The translations under genes and the position numbers were made by a program. The notes under the pieces were generated by a model, which was given only the letters and a program-made list of their open reading frames with translations, had not been told where the DNA came from and ran no database searches. This document shows positions 20,748 through 30,033 of a stretch of DNA of 64,000 nt, piece after piece; position 1 is the first letter of the stretch, and the number at the start of each line of letters is the position of its first letter. The DNA is taken from NCBI GenBank assembly GCA_009731375.1, contig BJOX01000232.1, positions 374,842 to 438,841 of the forward strand. The letters run 5' to 3'. The DNA comes from Paulinella micropora (lineage: Eukaryota > Cercozoa > Imbricatea > Euglyphida).

Positions 20748-22101
20748 GACACTGCCTCATCCGACTTCTTCTTTTTCACTTTTTTCCGAGCCTTCTCCTT
20801 TTTTCTGCTTGAGCATCAAATTCACGTTCCTCTTTGCCCTTCTGTTTCCTTGTCTGCTCTTTTTTTCAGAATCTTTCTTCCCTGCAGATTCACTGTCAGA
20901 ATCATCCGAGTCTAAGGACGATTCAGAACTTGCAGACGAAGACGACGATGAATCGCTCGAGTCCTTGAGAGGAGCTGGTGGAGCAACAACAGGCTTTGAA
21001 CTCTCCTTTTTGTCTTTGATATCCTTTACCAATTCTTCAAAATCTACTCCCAATACATTTTCCGGGTTCGGAAAGTGCTTCCTACGGAATTTCAAAAACA
21101 TTGCACATCATAGTACATCAAAAACCATCAAATTATGACTTACTTCTTCTTCTTGGAAGGACTCAACCCTTTTCCAGTCTTAGCAGCCAACACATCTTCC
21201 TCTTTCTGCAGCGCCTTGCGCTGAAGCACCACTTGGTTTTGCAGCTCCTTAATCTCGACGAGATTGTCAGCGTAGTACGTTTTGAGAAATTCAACTTTTT
21301 CGCCCACAGTCGTGGTCATGGCCTGCAAAAAAAAAAGAAAAAAAATCGAAATCGAAATTTCGTGAGTTGACAAAGTACCTGGCCGGGCCATGAGAACGGC
21401 TTCACAGTTGCCAAAATTTCCTTGATCGAGCCCAAGTGGAAAGGTATACGTCCGATGGGAACTGGTTGGATGTTCCCATCCTTGTCTTTGAATTGCTCAG
21501 CTTTGCTAATGGTGTGAGCCATTTTTTTCGTCTGTTCTATGAGACGAACATTGAACCCAGCCCTCTGCTTGGGATCGTTATCGAAAGCAAGCGCGCAGTA
21601 TCCCAACGAGACAGCAGCCAGGCTTGCGGTCCCGGACCCATAGCACGCATCAACCACCGCATACGTAGTTCTGTCACCCCCGAACATCCGGATGAGAGCT
21701 ACATATCAAAACATTTGAAATGAGTCAAATACACAGTCAACAAAGTATAGAATAACCTCTGTCCAACTGGATGTGCTCGGACGCCGGGTTGACAGTTTCG
21801 TAAACTGTGGACCCGATTCCCGTCACTTCAGCGTACTGATACTTCTTGGTCTCGTGCTTGACAAGGAAGACGTTTCCGGATTCCTGAAATTCTCTGGGAA
21901 TGATCTTTCCGAGTGCAGTTCTGAATTCCTTGCTAGCTCGTTCAGGGCCTCGGGCATTAAAAGGCTTGGCCTTGGCCTGGGCCATATCCACAAAGTTGTT
22001 CAAGGTTCTGTCGTACGCCAACAACACAACGGCAAGAGCCTGATACACAACAAAACAATTTAGAAAAAATACTTGTTAATGATTAGAAACTATCTCTGTT
22101 G
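20748..22101 (-). CDS. Tandem unit 5 (partial): first module copy in transcription order
   Basis: Exons Ser/Asp (to 21081), h 21144-21322, g 21379-21698 and f 21757-22039. Identity to the array stops at 22101, right at the CTGTTG end of an inverted-repeat element inside the intron before exon f. Upstream of that the gene has its own unique exons. Exon f joins in phase 0 to the unique exon ending at 22111. A single base difference changes Ala to Thr in KHEAKKYQY. This copy has motif I but no ParB-like or NAPW segment before it. Confidence 0.55.
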
Positions 22102-22110
22102 CTTTCTTAC

Positions 22111-22547
22111 TTTTTTCATCCTTTCTTGTGGCTGGGGTTTTTTCATTAATATCACACTCACGTCGCCATCTTTTTCTTGTGTGTCTACATTCTGCTTATT
22201 CTTCTGCTTCTTTGACTTGCGTCGAGAAGGCACCGGTGGCTTGTCCTGCTTGCTCTTCTTCTTTTTCTTTGCCGATGCTCCAGGGGTTTCTTCATCGTCG
22301 CCAGGCTGGTACTCTGAATCATCGTCTTGTTCGCTCTACCCTTTGCCCGTCTTTTTGCGTTTTTTCTTCCTCCTTAGTACGTTTTGCAACTTCGCCAGTT
22401 GCAGTAACTTCGGCCTCAGAACTGAAAATGCTGGCGCTATCAGAAGTTTTTGCTCGTGCTAGGGCTTCAGTGCGAGTTTCCTTCGCGTTGTATAAGCCCA
22501 TCTGCCCGGCTTTTTCCACCATTTTGGTAAAATTGCTCTCAGAACCC
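22111..22547 (-). CDS. Unique exon 6 of the methyltransferase-array gene
   Basis: Opens after TTACCACAG| and completes a Trp codon, giving WGSESNFTKMVEKAGQMGLY and NAKETRTEALARAKTSDSAS. After a frame change near 22.34 kb it reads EQDDDSEYQPGDDEETPGAS and a Lys-rich tail ending KPQPQERMKK at donor GTAAGA (22110). A 55-nt GT...AG interval (22336-22390) would restore the frame; a one-base error is equally possible. The tail is similar in sequence to the Lys-rich exon a1 (ACAAGAAAGGATGAAAAAAG against ACAAGCAAGGATGAAAAAAA), suggesting the array grew by recombination between such stretches. Confidence 0.5.
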
Positions 22548-22566
22548 CTGTGGTAACATGCACAAC

Positions 22567-22619
22567 CAACAGAACAAGCTTGGCAATCATTACCCGGTTT
22601 TTTTTCAATGATTCTGTTG
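22567..22619 (-). mobile_element. Introner-like element
   Basis: 53 bp with perfect CAACAG...CTGTTG ends in the 121-nt intron between unique exons 5 and 6. The core has diverged (AAAACCGGGTAATGAT on the minus strand). Confidence 0.75.
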
Positions 22620-22668
22620 ACATACATAGCAATCAGAAACGAAAATCAAGAAAAAAAATGCTAATTAC

Positions 22669-22835
22669 CAGAACTTCAGACTGTCAACATGGTCAGGGCT
22701 CGTCGCAAAACCGCCGTAAGTCTTCAAAGCTACCAGTATTCCAACAAAGAAATCCAACACCATCCCGGCGTTCATGCCGTTAGCTGTCAGTTCCTCCATC
22801 TTCATTTGCCAGCACGCCGTGATGACTGCGAAAAT
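22669..22835 (-). CDS. Unique exon 5
   Basis: Bounded by TTGCAG| and donor GTAATT; 167 nt, phase 0 to phase 2. Encodes IFAVITACWQMKMEELTANG, then MNAGMVLDFFVGILVALKTY and SPDHVDSLKFW. Not recognised. Intron 22548-22668 to the next exon carries a clear inverted-repeat element (22567-22619). Confidence 0.6.
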
Positions 22836-22931
22836 CTGCAAGAATAGAAAAATCAAAAGCACTGAGTATAGACAGAACATACGTTGACATTACGAAATCA
22901 AGAGGAAAATGGGATTATGTTGAAGCATGCT

Positions 22932-22984
22932 AACAGAACTTTGTGGAAAAAATACTCAGTATTCTTGAATTCAGCACTCTATTG
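22932..22984 (+). mobile_element. Introner-like element, degenerate
   Basis: About 53 bp from AACAGAA to TCTATTG with core AAAAAATACTCAGTATTCTT, inside the intron between unique exons 4 and 5. Confidence 0.6.
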
Positions 22985-23107
22985 GGTGAAAACTTTTCTA
23001 AACTTGTTTTTTTTTTACTATTTTTGTCCTATAAATTCTGATTCTGTCCGTTTTTCCTTAGTCAACACGCAGACATATGACGTGGCAACAGAACCACAAA
23101 AAGTTAC

Positions 23108-23247
23108 CTGTAACCATCTGGTGGGAACAGTGAAAGATTTCAGAGTTTGCCATCCCCCTTCTGGAGTTTTGAAATTTCTCAGGGGAACGTCAAAACTAAC
23201 ATCCAGAACATGGCAAAATATAAGATTCAGCATCAAGATGAAGGCGT
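23108..23247 (-). CDS. Unique exon 4
   Basis: Starts at TTCAACAG|ACGCC and ends at TACAG|GTAACT, 140 nt, phase 1 to 0. Encodes NAFILMLNLIFCHVLDVSFD and VPLRNFKTPEGGWQTLKSFT, joining RWLQ to IFAVITACWQ of exon 5. The acceptor lies in a CAACAG sequence. The upstream intron (23248-23340) stays open in one frame, so it might also be retained. Confidence 0.45.
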
Positions 23248-23340
23248 CTGTTGAACATCTTGAGAAACAGTTTGTATGTGAGCAAAGAAAAACACTTGAC
23301 AAAAACAACATTGTAAAGGACATAAAAAAGAAATATGTAC

Positions 23341-23362
23341 TTTTGCCGTCCGCAAGCTTGAT
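23341..23362 (-). CDS. Unique micro-exon 3 (IKLADGK)
   Basis: A 22-nt exon between acceptor CTGTACAG| and donor AAAA|GTACAT. It rescues the frame from the TAA met if exon 2 is read on. The 60-nt upstream intron has a weak donor (GTCTAA). Confidence 0.3.
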
Positions 23363-23422
23363 CTGTACAGACTGAGTATCCACTGCGCCGTCGAAATTAT
23401 GGCATTCGTCGAGTGATTAGAC

Positions 23423-23539
23423 GTAGTGGGTCGAAGGCTTGTCCTCGGGGATGAAAATGAGGGACATTTTGGGAATGCTTGACGCAGAGTCGCTTGACTC
23501 TATAAGGCCGATGGTCATAGAAGCCGTTTCAAATGCAAC
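23423..23539 (-). CDS. Unique exon 2
   Basis: Follows CTCCCAACAG| and encodes VAFETASMTIGLIESSDSAS, then SIPKMSLIFIPEDKPSTHY. Reading on without splicing meets TAA at 23417-23419. Not recognised as a named family. Confidence 0.55.
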
Positions 23540-23557
23540 CTGTTGGGAGAACATCCA

Positions 23558-23610
23558 AACAGAAGTGAGTTTTGAGTAATACCTGGTATTTTTTCTTATG
23601 AGTTCTGTTG
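23558..23610 (-). mobile_element. Introner-like element in the first intron
   Basis: 53 bp from AACAGAA to CTGTTG. The core read on the minus strand is AAAAAATACCAGGTATTAC. It fills more than half of the 93-nt intron. Confidence 0.7.
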
Positions 23611-23632
23611 GGTGTTTGACACGACAGAGTAC

Positions 23633-23857
23633 CTTTGCTTCGGCTGATTTCGCCTCTTTTGCGCCTCTCTGTTGGCGCCCGCCACGGGTTTTCAAACCAC
23701 CTCGACCTGTTTTGTAGCCCTCATTATTCTTTTTCTGACGAGGCATTGGTTCTCTTCGCACTTCTTGCCTTGGTGAAAGTTCGAATTGTGAGGTGGTCAA
23801 GGTGGACGGCACGTACCAGGCACGCGACCTGGCACGCGCTCTGCCGGAACATGACAA
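23633..23857 (-). CDS. First exon of the methyltransferase-array gene
   Basis: Arg/Lys/Gly-rich N-terminus. Two starts are possible: 23857 (MSCSGRARARSRAWYV) or 23743 (MPRQKKNNEGYKTGRGG). The shorter is attractive because the basic tail QKKNNEGYKTGRGGLKTRGG looks like a nuclear or nucleic-acid-binding leader. It ends AEAK at donor GTACTC. The 93-nt intron to exon 2 holds an inverted-repeat element at 23558-23610. The promoter would lie in the 320-bp gap shared with the divergent plus-strand gene. Confidence 0.55.
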
Positions 23858-24179
23858 TTTCTTTTTTGCTGCCTATCGATAAGAAAGTGGCAGTACGGTC
23901 AGGTAACTTGGAATTTAATATTTGGCCGGTCTAAAAATTAAAAAAAATTCAAAAAATTTGGCCCAGTCATTGGTTTGCCATTTTTGAAATACCAATGCCT
24001 GAATTTTCGGCAAAACCAAAATTCAAAAAATCAAATTTGAAATGAACTTGGGTTTGCGAAAGTGCATCATAATTCAATTTTTTCTGGGTGTCCCAAGTTC
24101 TTTGCAACAGAAGTGAATGGAAAAAATACTCAGGTATTTTTTTTCCACGTTCTGTTTGCTACCGCCAGATCTTCAGAAA
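23858..24179. promoter_or_regulatory. Divergent intergenic region between the two multi-exon genes
   Basis: About 320 bp, AT-rich, separating the minus-strand methyltransferase-array gene from the plus-strand DDE-like gene. It holds poly-A runs, AAAATTC repeats (around 23938-24035) and one inverted-repeat element (24105-24157) ending close to the plus-strand ATG. A shared promoter is inferred from geometry; no TATA box or other core signal is certain. Confidence 0.4.
24105..24157 (+). mobile_element. Introner-like element just upstream of the DDE-like gene ATG
   Basis: 53 bp, CAACAGAA to TCTGTTT, core AAAAAATACTCAGGTATTTT. It is followed by TACCGCCAG, which could be an acceptor of a 5' UTR intron. 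Confidence 0.65.
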
Positions 24180-24681
24180 TGAGCACTTTTCCAAGCCCAA
24201 GACATTCCAGGACGCTGTTAAGTCCTTCTACTAGCAGTGTTGGTTCAAGCTCGGTTCCTTCCATTCCTGTCGCAAGAAGTGTGAGAAATCACCCTTCTGC
24301 TTGGCGTAATCTCAGCACGGACTCCAAATCTTCTCGCAGAGCATCTCAGGTGTCCGCGATGACAGATTCAGAATGGTCCACCGGCAGTGTGGGGAAATCC
24401 TTGTCTGCAGATGAAGTTGGAAAGCACATGCATGATCATTCATGTTCCCGCATGGAAACAGTCGATGAGCAAACGAGTATGGAATATAGAGATTTGTTCG
24501 GTATGATCTTCGGTCCTGAAAAGTTGGAAAGTTCTGAATCAGAGGAAGTGAATCACGTCGATCATCCGCCGCAAGCAAGATCGGAACATAAAAACATAGT
24601 ACAGGACGACGAGAGTTTACCTTCGGAATATTTTCCTGACGCGGCCGCCCAAGACGTGAAGAACCTCAAGGGTTTTAGCAG
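24180..24681 (+). CDS. DDE-like (DUF7869-type) gene, exon 1
   Basis: Starts MSTFPSPRHSRTLLSPSTSS and is Ser-rich and probably disordered, then acidic (LESSESEEVNHVDHPP) and ends NLKGFSR at AGCAG|GTCAGC. The ATG at 24180 is the first after a CGCCAG| acceptor-like site, so a 5' UTR intron containing the element at 24105-24157 is possible; an upstream in-frame Met at 24062 is less likely. The 185-nt intron (24682-24866) carries an inverted-repeat element six bases after the donor. Confidence 0.6.
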
Positions 24682-24687
24682 GTCAGC

Positions 24688-24742
24688 CAACAGAATCATT
24701 TCGAAAAAATACTCGTTAATGATGACTTGATACCTTCTGTTG
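24688..24742 (+). mobile_element. Introner-like element in intron 1 of the DDE-like gene
   Basis: 55 bp with perfect CAACAG...CTGTTG ends and core AAAAAATACTCGTTAATGAT. Here it lies next to the donor rather than the acceptor. Confidence 0.8.
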
Positions 24743-24866
24743 TTGTCTCTCATCGTACCGCCTTTGACTTTAAAACTAAATCGATAAAAGTTTGAGAGAA
24801 TGCTTTCATGTTCATTCTTCATATCTTGTGCATCCAAGTTTTGTATTGATTTTTTGTGCCCCCCAG

Positions 24867-25131
24867 GTCTGGTCCTTGTGAAGCGCAACCATCTGCATGG
24901 GAAGAAGACCTTGGTGCGATCAAAGATTGCTGCCTCAGTGAAGAAGATCAGGATCCAGCGCTCATCAATCGTCTTGCTTTGAAGCGTCTTCGTTTTCTTT
25001 CCTTGCCACGCGTTTCTCAGAGCGAAGTCATTCTTGACTTGATGCGGTCCAATCGTAACAAGAAAAGCAACAGAAAACAGCTTGCATACGTCAGCTCACT
25101 TGGAACGTATTCATTTCTCAAGAACAATTTT
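24867..25131 (+). CDS. DDE-like gene, exon 2
   Basis: Follows a CCCCCCAG| acceptor and completes an Arg codon: RSGPCEAQPSAWEEDLGAIK, then LALKRLRFLSLPRVSQSEVI and NRKQLAYVSSLGTYSFLKNN. The basic patch NRNKKSNRKQ may bind nucleic acid. The donor is placed at TTT|GTTTAG because the frame stops immediately after. Intron 25132-25346 contains a degenerate inverted-repeat element. Confidence 0.6.
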
Positions 25132-25139
25132 GTTTAGTG

Positions 25140-25195
25140 ACAGAGCAACCTCTCTAAGCATTACGCAGTATTTTTTTTTTTTTTACTTTCTGTTT
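25140..25195 (-). mobile_element. Introner-like element, degenerate, intron 2 of the DDE-like gene
   Basis: Runs from ACAGAGCAACC through GCATTACGCAGTATTTTT to TTTCTGTTT. The T-run is expanded. Confidence 0.5.
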
Positions 25196-25346
25196 GATGT
25201 TGATCATCTTTTCTATGATATTGAACTAATATAATTGAAAACTTTTAACCCAAACCGCATTGCCTGACAGTACCAAAGTGTCACAGTAGCAGTTCTGCAT
25301 GTAAATGTAACAATCAACAGTCTGTTGTTGCTTTTGTTCTGCATAG

Positions 25347-26692
25347 TATGATCTGGGGGAGAAAGATCCAGCATCCGAGAAGGTTTACTTGCCATACGAC
25401 ACCAAGCATGCATACTGGAAGACGGCAATCAAAGAAGCGGCCATTGAGCACCCGGACCTGGATTGGCAGAAAAGTAGGGACCTTTTCTACAAAATCTGGA
25501 ACGAAACCAAAGTCAGACACTCAAGGTTCAAGCAGCTACACATCTTGAACAATACCCCTGTCAATAAATGCAAGCAATGTGATGACAGCTACAAGAAGCT
25601 GACCGAAGCGGAGACTCTTGCTCAATTGCAAAAAATCCGTCAGGAAAGATCGGCTCATTTCCAGGAAGTGCGTGAGGAAAGACGAGTTTATGCTCACCAC
25701 AAGAGCTTAGCGTTGGCAGACCCAACACGCTACGCTAGCTTGAACATCGACGGCATGGACCAGGCCAAGACCGCGGTTCCTTACGCAGAAGGGAAGAGTG
25801 AGCGCAACGAGAACCACGGGAACGCGAGTACAGCGGCGAGAGTGATTGCTGTGGTTGTTCATGGTAAAGGCACTCTCTGCTACGTCGCCCCAGCTGACAT
25901 CCCGCACACTGCGGATACCACCATGACAGTCTTAATGGATTCTTTTCATTTCCTTGCGGATTCCACCGGGAGACTGCCGCCCAATCTCTTTCTCCAGATG
26001 GACAATACAAACGCAAACAACAAGACCCATTCTCTGCTTGCTTGGGCTGCTTCCTTGGTGCAGTGCGGTCTTTTCAAAACTGTTGAGGTCAGTTTTCTTC
26101 CTGTCGGACACACCCACGCGGATGTGGACCAGAAGTTTTCTTTAATTTCTCGATTTCTTCGTCGCTGTCCAGTCCATACCTACCACGAACTAGCCAAGGC
26201 TTGTGAAAAAGCACTCCCCGACGACTGTATTTACAGTTGCGTGTTGAAACGATGTTGGATCGTGAACTTCAAACGGTTCTATGATTACGATTCCACCAGG
26301 GCTGTGCAACGTTTCAACCCGAAGATTTTTGCAGGATCCAGAAACATTCACGGGTTTAGGTTTGACATCAAAGGCAAAGACGACGACGGTGTCGTTTGGT
26401 TGTATACCAAGGATTGGCTTCGCATGCACGATTGGGTTCGCAGCCAGGACAAACTCATGCTCAGGCTCCCAAGCAAACTATTCGTCGTTCCGCCGCAGCC
26501 GCTTCCTCACCGTGAAATCTGTAACATCATTTCCGCGGTGCGACAAGAGCTGAATGTACAACAGCGTGTCGTGCAGTACCTACCTACGTTTGAGAATATC
26601 TCGGACGACGAGGACTCGCTCTCCGATGTTTCCGACAACGACGTCGATGATGTCTATGATCGTCATGCTGCCGCTGGTGAAGGTACTGTAGT
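25347..26692 (+). CDS. DDE-like gene, exon 3: DUF7869-type catalytic-looking domain
   Basis: After TTCTGCATAG| it reads YDLGEKDPASEKVYLPYDTK, then a WQKSRDLFYKIWNETKVRHS helix, a Cys pair (NKCKQCDD) and an Arg/Glu coiled-coil. The core has LNIDGMDQAK, LFLQMDNTNANNKTH and VSFLPVGHTHADVDQKFS. This Asp / MDN / GHTHxDxDQxFS set is what I know from DUF7869 proteins, abundant and transposon-like in plants, animals and protists; an RNase H-fold DDE nuclease is the likely nature. The C-terminus is acidic (SDDEDSLSDVSDNDVDD) and runs into a scaffold gap at 26693. The domain looks intact. Family name is from memory and should be confirmed by profile search. Confidence 0.75.
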
Positions 26693-26702
26693 NNNNNNNN
26701 NN
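26693..26702. other. Scaffold gap (10 N)
   Basis: Ten N just after the acidic C-terminus of the DDE-like exon; true length unknown. Confidence 0.95.
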
Positions 26703-27050
26703 GACCAAAAAAACGTTGTGTTGACTTAAAAACACTTGCCTATTGGTTGAAAGTGCCTCGTCGTCAACGAGATCTGCACGAAGGTGCTTGCTCCGTGTGC
26801 CTCAAATTGACCAGCAGTCGCCAGGAGATCAATACCAGCAGCAAACTGCCATAGGATACTCGCAAAGCCAACACTGCACAAAAGGAACAACTGCAAAAGG
26901 ATTTGATGAAACACCTTCAATCAACCTCTTGTACTGCGAATCTAGAGTTGGATGAAGATGACTGCGGGGTCGAAGCTTGGAAATTTTATCGGAAACTTTT
27001 GATGAGGCAACAGATAGCGCAGACTCCTTGTCATTCTAGTCATTGACATT
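26703..27050 (+). pseudogene. Probable downstream coding remnant of the DDE-like gene
   Basis: One frame reads DLHEGACSVCLKLTSSRQEI, meets a TAG, then continues DTRKANTAQKEQLQKDLMKH and TANLELDEDDCGVEAWKFYR to a stop. The CSVC pair and helical Gln/Lys stretch are protein-like on both sides of the stop. Either a short intron or a nonsense mutation is present. The relation to the gene before the gap is inferred. Confidence 0.35.
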
Positions 27051-27142
27051 GCTGCAGGAACGCTTAACTCTTGTATTGTAATCTATGCAATGTTCTTTGT
27101 TACATATTCCCGACAACACTAATGGATTTTTGCCAACATTAG

Positions 27143-27195
27143 AACAGAACCAAATCGAAAAATACTAGGTAATGATGGTTAACATGACTCTGTTA
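27143..27195 (+). mobile_element. Introner-like element upstream of the 27.2-kb exon
   Basis: 53 bp from AACAGAA to CTCTGTTA with core AAAAATACTAGGTAATGATG, ending 15-20 nt before the TTCCTACAG acceptor. Confidence 0.7.
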
Positions 27196-27213
27196 CTGTT
27201 GCAACTTCCTACA

Positions 27214-27792
27214 GGATCGCGCAGAGGATCAATTGGAGCAGCAACAGGCACGAAGTTCCGAACAAAAGCAACCTTCGCTGCCCCACCGTTTGGCAGAACC
27301 AGGTCCTCCCACACAAAGGATGCCCTGCATACTTTTCCAGATCACGATGCCCCTGGACCTTTTGACTATGAAGATGACACTTTGGCGGATATCCAGCCCG
27401 CGGTTGTACCTGAACAGCAAGATACCCGTAGCGTTTCGCCCGGGAACTTACGCGCTGTTTCCGAAGATCAGACAGAGGATCGACCCGCAGGGTCGGGTGG
27501 CTTAGTTGCGTTGACCAAGGCAAACGCTCACCAAGGAGATATCCTTGTTCTTCAAAAATTCTACCTATCCAGACCTGACTGGGCACGGCCTAATCAGGGC
27601 ACTGCACACCTCAGGGACCAGCAGAAAGACAGTTTAGTCGCATTACGAAGAAAGTATATAAGAGTGAATGATTTAGTTGCTGCGAAGGTAGATTACGGAG
27701 CATCGGCGAAGCAGCCTGTGTCAATTTTCAAGATTATCAAGCTCTTTGAAGACAGGATGCGCAGGCAGACATGGATGAGAGTTTGTTGGTAA
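27214..27792 (+). CDS. Possible exon after an introner-bearing intron, unrecognised
   Basis: Begins after a TTCCTACAG| acceptor, about 20 nt past an inverted-repeat element. The longest frame reads SRRGSIGAATGTKFRTKATF, then GPFDYEDDTLADIQPAVVPE, LVALTKANAHQGDILVLQKF and QPVSIFKIIKLFEDRMRRQT to a stop at 27792. A second frame at its 5' end (DRAEDQLEQQQARSSEQKQP) also looks coding, so the frame at the start is uncertain. No family recognised. Confidence 0.35.
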   Translation, partial: GSRRGSIGAATGTKFRTKATFAAPPFGRTRSSHTKDALHTFPDHDAPGPFDYEDDTLADIQPAVVPEQQDTRSVSPGNLRAVSEDQTEDRPAGSGGLVALTKANAHQGDILVLQKFYLSRPDWARPNQGTAHLRDQQKDSLVALRRKYIRVNDLVAAKVDYGASAKQPVSIFKIIKLFEDRMRRQTWMRVCW

Positions 27793-27817
27793 AACGGAGA
27801 GGAAGGAGACATTTTTT

Positions 27818-28234
27818 TTGGGCAAGTATTACCAAAAACAAGAAAAGCTGACGGAGAAAATGAACAAGCTGATGGCGAAACTGACGAAGCAAGGCGCCGA
27901 CGTCAGCCAGGATGTACGCTTTCGTATCACGCCGGACGAAAATATTGCATTGACTGACGAAAATGGTGAACAATTGGCGGCATTAGTTCACTGGGGATCC
28001 CAAAATGAACTGTTGACCAAGCAGCACACTCTGAAAAAAAATGTAGTCACTCTGATCCGGACTGATATTCGTCTGCAAGAAGCCGGCATATAAGCCCTGA
28101 TAGAGAAAGCCAAAGCTGCCAAACAGAAAAAAGGCAACAAACGACGACATGCTTCAAAATCAACCGGCCAAGCGATCGCCAGCAGCAGTAGCGACAAGGG
28201 CAGCAGAAACTTAAACCATTGGTAGACTAAATGA
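27818..28234 (+). pseudogene. Charged helical ORF with an in-frame TAA
   Basis: MGKYYQKQEKLTEKMNKLMA then DVRFRITPDENIALTDENGE and NELLTKQHTLKKNVVTLIRT end at TAA (28091-28093). The same frame continues ALIEKAKAAKQKKGNKRRHA and a Ser run before the next stop. The composition is the same on both sides, so the TAA may be a nonsense mutation. Possibly the last part of the DDE-like gene. Confidence 0.35.
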
Positions 28235-28764
28235 ATTTTTTTCCCTTTTTTTTCCAGAGATCCTAAGTCTTGCCCGACAATTCCTGTGCCTGACCAGTTA
28301 CATGCATCAATGCTCAACAATAGAGGAGGTTTCCACACTAAGGTTGATACTGCTTTGCTTCGGAAGGTCGCAACCAGTTTCTTAAAAGTCCAATGTCAAC
28401 CTATAGATACCAACCGAAGTCTGCATGTGTGCTTAGGTTGACATCCAGCTCCGCCGAAAAAAAACGCCTTCAGAAATCCAAAACATAGTTCTTCAATCCA
28501 GCTTTTTTGAAAAACAATGCATTGGGTTCAAAAGTCCAGGTAAATAACTAAGTGGAAGATTTCAAGAGAGAGAGAACTCTGAACAAGGGAGAAAATAATT
28601 GCTTTCCCTCTTGAAATCGTACACAGTGAGGAGGACAACGTTTCGAAACGATGAAAAGTCCTAAACAGAAACCTCAACGTGACATAAAAGACATTCAAAA
28701 ACTAACAAAACCAGTACTTGTGGGACAAATCTTCCGGGAATTTTGAATATCTGCTTGAAAAACA

Positions 28765-28937
28765 CTTGACTGTGTAAGACCCAACAGAGTGCTGTTTCGA
28801 ATCATTACAGAGTAATTTTTGAAAAGTACTCTGTTACATAGCTTGAAGTAAATGCTGATATTATGTAACAGAATATTTGTCAAAAAATACTCTGTAATGA
28901 TTCGAAACAGCACTCTGTTGGTTCTTACACTGTCGAG
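28765..28937. mobile_element. Fold-back element with 75-bp inverted arms
   Basis: Arms 28765-28839 and 28863-28937 are inverted copies differing at roughly nine positions, with a 23-bp spacer. Each arm contains a whole introner-like element (CAACAGAGTGCTGTTTCGAA ... CTCTGTTACAT). The structure looks like two elements in head-to-head orientation or a larger relative of the family. Confidence 0.75.
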
Positions 28938-29357
28938 TGGTTTTCCTCATTACACTTCTCATGGTGAACTTTCCCGGGGAAGTGCCACGTTACGAACCCA
29001 CAAGCACAGCTTCGTCAATGAAATGTATTTAAATCTTGCAGGCAGGAGAATTCCATAAATCACGAAGCTTGGTTCTCTGCGATGAACTGTTTCTTGTGCA
29101 TTGCTGAATGCTGTACTTCTAAGCTTGAATTGCAGCACCTTTCGATGCACCCCTCTTGGCGACGCGCTTGGAATGTATCTTTCATCCCGCACTGCCTGGA
29201 TCTGCGGATGGTTAATGTTACTTGTTAGCCACTTGCTTTGCGACCTTGTCAGTGGTTATAGAATAATATTGTTTCCTGGAAAAGTTGCTGATGGATTTCG
29301 CGGGCCAGACTTATACTTGTTAGTTCCTGCTCGAGAAATCCATACTGCTTGGACGCG

Positions 29358-29548
29358 GATGGTCTAGTCGAAGAAAAAACTCGACTTGAACCATTCGCTT
29401 CATTGTTTTCGGCGGATGATACTAGCTAGTCGTATAACCTCTGCAACCATAAAAGGATTTACAGAGGTTGTACGATAGGCTGCTGCGTTACTAGCAGGGC
29501 GGGGTTTATTGATAGCTCACTTGATTTTGTCTATCGATAAACTCCGCC
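29358..29548. other. Cluster of three adjacent hairpins
   Basis: Hairpin 1 about 29363-29387 (TGGTCTAGTCGA / TCGACTTGAACCA). Hairpin 2 29431-29443 with 29462-29474 (CGTATAACCTCTG / CAGAGGTTGTACG). Hairpin 3 29498-29515 with 29531-29548 (18-bp arms, 16 matches). No ORF. Could be a structured RNA, a transposon end or a recombination substrate. Confidence 0.45.
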
Positions 29549-30033
29549 AGACTCGCTGATGAGACTCCGGAACGTCGATGACTACGCCCAGACATTAAGG
29601 AAGGAAATGCTACTGTTCAGATTCCTGGGAATTTGCTGATTGAGTCCGGTTGGACAAACTATACTTGTTGCTTCAAAGTTTGTACCACTCGGATCAATAC
29701 TGAATAGCTGATGGGTGTAGTTGACATCTGCAGCGCATGAAAAATGTTCTGCATGCGTCGACGTCAATTACTCCTTGGATTTCGAATCTGAACTGCTTGC
29801 TTGTAATAAGTCTCCTGGGAGGAAAAACGTTTTGTATCAAAATTTGAAGCACCGGAACTGAAAAAAAAGCAAAACTGTATTAATTATTTTTGAAACACTT
29901 CTTCAGGATTTCACAATTGATACTTTCTTCCGGCAGTGTTGATATCTTTATGTTTCTCACCCAAGTTTAGTTAATAAAAAAAAGTAGAAATTTAATGTGT
30001 GAAGACCAGAATGCAAAGAGACGCTGATCACAG

